Part shown: in pieces, positions 60,374-64,000 of the stretch
Layout: every line of letters begins with the position of its first letter
Position numbering within the stretch: the first letter of the stretch is position 1
NCBI RefSeq assembly: GCF_900156415.1
Contig: NZ_FTNM01000001.1
Location: 930,001-994,000 of the forward strand
Direction of reading: 5' to 3'
Source: Pontibacter lucknowensis
GTDB lineage: Bacteria > Bacteroidota > Bacteroidia > Cytophagales > Hymenobacteraceae
DNA length: 64,000 bases
Made by a program: the position numbers and the translations under genes
The notes under the pieces: generated by a model
The model's input: the letters and a program-made list of their open reading frames with translations, nothing else
Database searches by the model: none
Told to the model about the DNA's origin: nothing

Positions 60374-61372
60374 TTATAGTTTCGAAATGATGTGCTGTGC
60401 AAATTCCATGGTGCTGGCATTACCACCTAAGTCGCCTGTGCACTGCTCGCGGTTAGCAAGCGTAGCGTCAAGGGCCGTCTCAATGCGGTTTGCCTCTTCT
60501 TTCAGGTCGATGTGATGCAGCATCATGATGGCAGAGCGCAACAGGGCAGTTGGGTTTGCCTTACCCTGGCCTGCAATATCAGGAGCAGATCCGTGTACAG
60601 CCTCAAAAATAGCCATGTCGTTGCCGATATTCGCGCCGGATACTACGCCCAGGCCACCTACCAAGCCCGCGCACAGGTCAGACAGTATATCACCGAATAG
60701 GTTTGTGGTCACAATCACGTCAAACTGCTCCGGCTTGATCACCAGCTGCATACACATGTTGTCGATGATCTTGTCGTCGTACTGGATGTGCGGATATTCT
60801 TTTGCAATTTCACTAGCTTCGCTCAGGAACAGGGCACCCGCGCTCTTCAGGATGTTGGCCTTGTGTACAGCCGTTACCTTTTTGCAGTTGTGCTTGTTGG
60901 CATACTCAAACGCAGCACGGATGATCTTACGGCAACCCACACGTGTCAGGCGGGCCACAGAGTCAGAGATCTGCAGGCGCTCGTCAAACATCTCCAGCCC
61001 AGAGTACAGGCCTTCGGTGTTCTCGCGGAACAGTACCAGGTTCACGTTCTCGAAGCGGGTATTTACGCCAGGTGTAGTCTTGGCAGGGCGCACGTTGGAG
61101 TACAGGTCGAACATCTGGCGCAGCTGCACGTTGATGCTCTTAAAACCTTTGCCTACTGGCGTTGTGATAGGGCCTTTCAAAGCCACTTTATTCTTCTTAA
61201 GCGAAGCAATCAGTGTAGATGGAATCAGCTCACCGATCGAGTCGAAGGTGGTCTGTCCTGCATTTTCCTCTTCCCAGGTTACAGGTACGTTTGCAGCGCT
61301 GAAAATGGCTTTAACGGCTTCTGTGATCTCTGGTCCAATCCCGTCGCCGGGAATCAGTGTAATCTCTCTCAT
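60374..61372 (-). CDS. NAD-type isocitrate dehydrogenase (isocitrate/isopropylmalate dehydrogenase family)
   Basis: A decarboxylating dehydrogenase of 332 residues. Motifs are TLIPGDGIGPEITEAV (5-20), the substrate Ser/Arg region KSINVQLRQMFDLYSNVRP (about 78-96), VLFRENTEGLYSGLE (about 111-125) and AVHGSAPDIAGQGKANPTAL (about 253-272) for NAD binding. The short length and ENTEGLYSG match the mitochondrial-like NAD isocitrate dehydrogenases rather than LeuB, and no leu genes are near. It interrupts the nusB-DUF1573-yajC-cdaR-coaE series. It starts two bases after the YtxH gene stop, so it is cotranscribed. Confidence 0.9.
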   Translation of the reverse strand: MREITLIPGDGIGPEITEAVKAIFSAANVPVTWEEENAGQTTFDSIGELIPSTLIASLKKNKVALKGPITTPVGKGFKSINVQLRQMFDLYSNVRPAKTTPGVNTRFENVNLVLFRENTEGLYSGLEMFDERLQISDSVARLTRVGCRKIIRAAFEYANKHNCKKVTAVHKANILKSAGALFLSEASEIAKEYPHIQYDDKIIDNMCMQLVIKPEQFDVIVTTNLFGDILSDLCAGLVGGLGVVSGANIGNDMAIFEAVHGSAPDIAGQGKANPTALLRSAIMMLHHIDLKEEANRIETALDATLANREQCTGDLGGNASTMEFAQHIISKL

Positions 61373-61374
61373 GT

Positions 61375-61677
61375 TTATATTTCTTTCCTGCTGTTAATCT
61401 CGTTGATAAGTGAGTCGACATCGCCCAGTAACTTCTCGGCTTTGTCTTTGGCATCCTGTATCACACGCTGTCCTTCTGACTTGGCAGTAGTAGGCACCAG
61501 GTTACGATCCTCCACCAATTCTTCCAGCAGGTCTGAAAGGGTGTCGCGATACTTTTCAAGGCGGTAGCTTAGCCAGCTGCGTGTCTCTCTCCCTTTTTCA
61601 GGGGCAAACAGGATGCCAGCTGCAGCTCCCACAGCGGCTCCGGAAACGAAAAACAGTATATTGCTCGTTTTGCTCAT
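61375..61677 (-). CDS. YtxH-domain protein
   Basis: A small protein of 100 residues with one N-terminal Gly/Ala-rich hydrophobic segment (LFFVSGAAVGAAAGILFAP, about 8-26), the PEKGRETR motif of YtxH and a long amphipathic helix (DTLSDLLEELVED, KDKAEKLLGDVDSLINEIN). YtxH proteins of Bacillus are general-stress proteins; here the role is unknown. It lies 80 bases after nusB and two bases before the isocitrate dehydrogenase gene. Confidence 0.88.
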   Translation of the reverse strand: MSKTSNILFFVSGAAVGAAAGILFAPEKGRETRSWLSYRLEKYRDTLSDLLEELVEDRNLVPTTAKSEGQRVIQDAKDKAEKLLGDVDSLINEINSRKEI

Positions 61678-61757
61678 AGGATTATCTCTATACTTATATA
61701 TTAGGTATGTCGTTTTCCCCTATTACGGTATATCGGGGCTTAAAGACGCACTATACC

Positions 61758-62930
61758 TTATTTGTTGTCGATCAAACCGCGGCCTGACTTACGAATATCT
61801 CCTTTCGAGGTCAGTTCCTGCGCCATCTTGTCCAGTACACCGTTCACAAACTGCTTGCTCTTAGGTGTGCTGTACAGCTTCGAAATCTCAATGTATTCGT
61901 TGATGGTCACTTTCACGGGTATGCTTCGGAAGATGTGCATTTCGCAAAGCGCCATTTTCAGGATGATCTTGTCAAGCAGGGCCACACGCTCCACATCCCA
62001 GTTCTTCACGCTTTCGGCTATCATGGCCTCGTACTTTTCGTCATCCTGCAGTGTCTGGTGGTAGAGCTCTTCAAAGAAGGCTTTATCGTCTTCCCAGTTA
62101 GCCGAAAGATCCAGTAGCACGGGCTCCTCTTCGGTCTCTTCGCCAAACATCTTGACAGTCTTGTTGACCAGGCTTTTCACGATGGATTTATTCTCCACCC
62201 AGTTCAAATCCTGCTCTTCAAACAAAGATTGTAAGTTTTTTTCTTTAAAAATAATGTTTTTGAAAATATGTTTCACCACCTCCAGGTCCTCTTCAAGGGT
62301 AGGTTCAGGTAGTGCGAGGTAGTTCAGAAAGACCTCATCCTGCTTGAGGATATTTTTATAAACCGACCGGATTTCGCTGATGTCAGAACCCCAGCTGATG
62401 TTGCGGCGGATAATGTTTTCCTGATAAGACTTGTTGCTGAGGATGCGCTGTGCCACGCGATTATTCAAAAAACGCTTTACGTCCGGACCTTTAGCCTCTG
62501 TGAAGCGCTTCTCTTTCTTTTCTTCTTCATCTTCTACCAACTCGTTCAGCAGTTGCAATATTTGCAATGTGCCCAGGTAGTGGTCGTAAATGCGCTCCAC
62601 AGCGCCCATCATCTGGTTGCTGTAATGCTTATAGTCCTTTTTGAGGGTGTTCTGGTAGTAGACTACCGCTCTGTTTACCGCGTCGATTATTTCCTTGTCG
62701 GTCTCTTCTGTTTCAAACTGGCCGGTTTCATGCCACTCTTTGAAGAGCAGCTGAGCAATCTGTTTGCGGCCTTCAAGCAGCTTACGGTCCTGCACTTCCA
62801 TCGAGTTCAGGTCTGGAGCGAAGTCGTCTGCTATCTGGTCAAGTGCCAGCTGGTAATCCGAACCTTCGGCCTGTTTGTAGGCATAGATGGCTTGCATAGC
62901 CTTGATTCGAAGTGTTCTGCGGTTGAGCAT
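61758..62930 (-). CDS. nusB: Transcription antitermination factor NusB (long Bacteroidota form)
   Basis: An RNA-binding helical factor that acts with NusE in rRNA antitermination. At 390 residues it is far longer than the E. coli protein (139). The N-terminus MLNRRTLRIKAMQAIYAYKQ matches NusB, and the canonical core lies at the C-terminus (about 270-375: WDVERVALLDKIILKMALCE, then RSIPVKVTINEYIEISKLYS and FVNGVLDKMAQEL). The middle 220 residues are the acidic helical insertion typical of the phylum. It is the first gene of the operon leading to coaE and has a promoter box about 100 bases upstream. Confidence 0.95.
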   Translation of the reverse strand: MLNRRTLRIKAMQAIYAYKQAEGSDYQLALDQIADDFAPDLNSMEVQDRKLLEGRKQIAQLLFKEWHETGQFETEETDKEIIDAVNRAVVYYQNTLKKDYKHYSNQMMGAVERIYDHYLGTLQILQLLNELVEDEEEKKEKRFTEAKGPDVKRFLNNRVAQRILSNKSYQENIIRRNISWGSDISEIRSVYKNILKQDEVFLNYLALPEPTLEEDLEVVKHIFKNIIFKEKNLQSLFEEQDLNWVENKSIVKSLVNKTVKMFGEETEEEPVLLDLSANWEDDKAFFEELYHQTLQDDEKYEAMIAESVKNWDVERVALLDKIILKMALCEMHIFRSIPVKVTINEYIEISKLYSTPKSKQFVNGVLDKMAQELTSKGDIRKSGRGLIDNK

Positions 62931-63030
62931 AATGGTATTTTAAAGAACGTGTTGGTTGAAATGTATTAGTACTCTTAATTAATGCCGAAGCACTAGGTAT
63001 AGCGGGTTATTGCTATGGTAATCTTATACG

Positions 63031-63038
63031 CAAAGGTA
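63031..63038 (-). promoter_or_regulatory. nusB: nusB -7 promoter box TACCTTTG
   Basis: On the minus strand the sequence is TACCTTTG, a perfect TAnnTTTG match, about 100 bases before the nusB ATG. Confidence 0.5.
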
Positions 63039-63071
63039 AGCCGATGCGTCAAAAACAGGGTAAGTGTAAAA

Positions 63072-63103
63072 CAAAAGTGCCACAGGTTAATGCAGCACTT
63101 CTG
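63072..63103 (-). terminator. Hairpin after the leucine dehydrogenase gene
   Basis: On the minus strand AAGTGC pairs with GCACTT around a loop of about 14 bases and is followed by T-rich DNA. It lies about 30 bases after the stop. Confidence 0.55.
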
Positions 63104-63130
63104 TTTTATCATCTTTTCAATGGAAGAACC

Positions 63131-64000
63131 TTAGAAAGTAGATCTTACTTTGCTGATGCTGTTGATACGCTTCTCAGCCATTTTAGTGGCAGCCAGCTGG
63201 GTATAGATGCCTTCCTTCTCAGCCAGTTCAAAGATATCCAGGGTATAGCCGTAGATACGCTCTGTCTGAGCATAGGCGCTCTCACGGTTGTAGCCCTGCA
63301 GCTCAGAGTACACGTTGATCAGACCACCCGCGTTGATCAGGAAGTCTGGTGCGTATACGATGCCTTTCTCTACCAGCGCAGGTCCGTGCACCGCCTCGTC
63401 GCGCAGCTGGTTGTTGGCGCAGCCCGCAATTACCTTGCTCTTCAGTCGGCCCAGGGTATTGTCATTGATCGTACCACCCAGTGCGCATGGTGAGTAGATG
63501 TCCACGTCAAGATCGTAGATCTCGTCCATACCCACCACTTTCGCATTGTATTTTGCAGAAATCTCACGCAGACGGTCTTCGTAGATGTCGGTGATGAAGA
63601 TCTGAGCATTTTCTTTGGCCAGCAGCTCTACCAGGTAGCCACCTACGTGACCAACACCCTGTACAGAGATCTTTTTGCCACTCAGTGAGTCGGAGCCGTA
63701 AGCCTTCTTGGCAGCGGCTTTCATACCCATGTAAGTACCATAAGCTGTTACCGGAGACGGGTCACCGCCACCGCCCATTGACTCAGGCAGACCAGACACG
63801 TGTTCCGTTTCCATACGGATGTACTCCATGTCTTTTGTGGTCATCCCCACGTCCTCAGCAGTGATATAGGCACCGTTCAGGTTCTTAACGAAACGGCCGA
63901 AACGACGAAGCAGGGCCTCGTTTTTGTCTTTTTTGGCGTCGCCGATGATCACGGCTTTACCACCACCCAGGTTCAGGCCAGAGATAGCGGCTTTGTAAGT
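63131..64000 (-). CDS. Leucine dehydrogenase (Glu/Leu/Phe/Val family), N-terminus beyond the window
   Basis: The last 290 residues of an NAD-linked leucine or branched-chain amino-acid dehydrogenase; the frame is open to base 64000. Seen features are AAISGLNLGGGKAVIIGDAK with the catalytic Lys, YITAEDVGMTTKDMEYI, and HVSGLPESMGGGGDPSPVTAYG. The Rossmann motif follows: SVQGVGHVGGYLVELLAKE. CALGGTINDN and AGCANNQL follow. The GLPESMGGGGDPSP segment separates leucine dehydrogenase from glutamate dehydrogenase. With two other superfamily members in the window, amino-acid deamination looks prominent. A weak hairpin follows the stop. Confidence 0.93.
   Translation of the reverse strand, partial: TYKAAISGLNLGGGKAVIIGDAKKDKNEALLRRFGRFVKNLNGAYITAEDVGMTTKDMEYIRMETEHVSGLPESMGGGGDPSPVTAYGTYMGMKAAAKKAYGSDSLSGKKISVQGVGHVGGYLVELLAKENAQIFITDIYEDRLREISAKYNAKVVGMDEIYDLDVDIYSPCALGGTINDNTLGRLKSKVIAGCANNQLRDEAVHGPALVEKGIVYAPDFLINAGGLINVYSELQGYNRESAYAQTERIYGYTLDIFELAEKEGIYTQLAATKMAEKRINSISKVRSTF

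Larger units (their letters stand above)
62931..63130. other. Gap between leucine dehydrogenase and nusB
   Basis: About 200 bases hold the nusB promoter box (TACCTTTG, minus strand, 63031-63038) and the hairpin of the upstream dehydrogenase gene. A GGTATA motif lies near 62996. No gene was recognised. Confidence 0.5.

Noticed and set aside
60525..61397. 290-codon frame antisense to the isocitrate dehydrogenase gene
   Set aside because: No recognisable domain and rich in Ser/Ala. The sense gene is intact and typical.

Overview
The window is one continuous stretch of a Bacteroidota chromosome. It most resembles the Cytophagales family Hymenobacteraceae (Pontibacter-like); this is inference from protein style, not a database match. 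The signs are Bacteroidota promoter -7 boxes (TAnnTTTG), almost no Shine-Dalgarno sequences, many short lipoproteins with a Cys after the signal peptide, outer-membrane proteins ending in Phe, a long (about 390-residue) NusB, and the order nusB ... DUF1573-yajC-cdaR-coaE. I see no phage, insertion sequence, CRISPR array or rRNA. One tRNA (Val, anticodon TAC) is present.

Layout. 1-5 kb: monovalent cation and osmotic functions (Kef-type antiporter cut by the left edge, YbdG-like MscS channel, a 58-residue membrane protein, NhaP2-type K+/H+ antiporter). 5-15 kb: lower kynurenine pathway, with kynU, ACMSD and 3-hydroxyanthranilate dioxygenase on the minus strand and, divergently, a giant phosphoesterase/beta-barrel protein, an SDR and a semialdehyde dehydrogenase on the plus strand. 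Together these fit breakdown of 3-hydroxyanthranilate through aminomuconate semialdehyde. 15-30 kb: ClC channel, small alarmone synthetase, DPP-IV-type peptidase, FadL-like porin, proS, NfeD-flotillin pair, lipoproteins, a 2OG-Fe(II) oxygenase and a ChrA transporter. 30-33.5 kb: galE followed by rfbB-rfbC-rfbA. The rfb part is visibly more GC-rich than its neighbours and lacks the oligonucleotide common elsewhere.

33.5-50.6 kb: prmC and ribD (divergent), methionine-R-sulfoxide reductase, a phosphoesterase lipoprotein, phospholipid genes (psd, cdsA) around a glutamate dehydrogenase, a CPBP protease, dusB, a DMT exporter, an NhaC antiporter with an added periplasmic domain, a FemAB-like acyltransferase, and a sensor kinase divergent from hemA. 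50.6-57.4 kb: lipoprotein, ArsR regulator, a second amino-acid dehydrogenase with an MscS channel, and an AsmA protein. 57.6-64 kb: tRNA-Val, the nusB-to-coaE operon containing an NAD-type isocitrate dehydrogenase, and a leucine dehydrogenase cut by the right edge.

The most unusual signal is not a gene. The hexamer TATACC/GGTATA, usually inside TATACCTG/CAGGTATA, recurs throughout coding and noncoding DNA on both strands (by-eye tally of roughly 110 hexamers and 50 octamers), yet none was seen across rfbB-rfbC-rfbA. Other points of note are an in-frame TGA 30 codons before the natural end of the phosphoesterase/barrel gene, a kinase-like DRHxDN motif inside that protein, an SDR with Asn/Arg in place of Tyr/Lys, and a 27-bp inverted repeat in front of the dehydrogenase gene.
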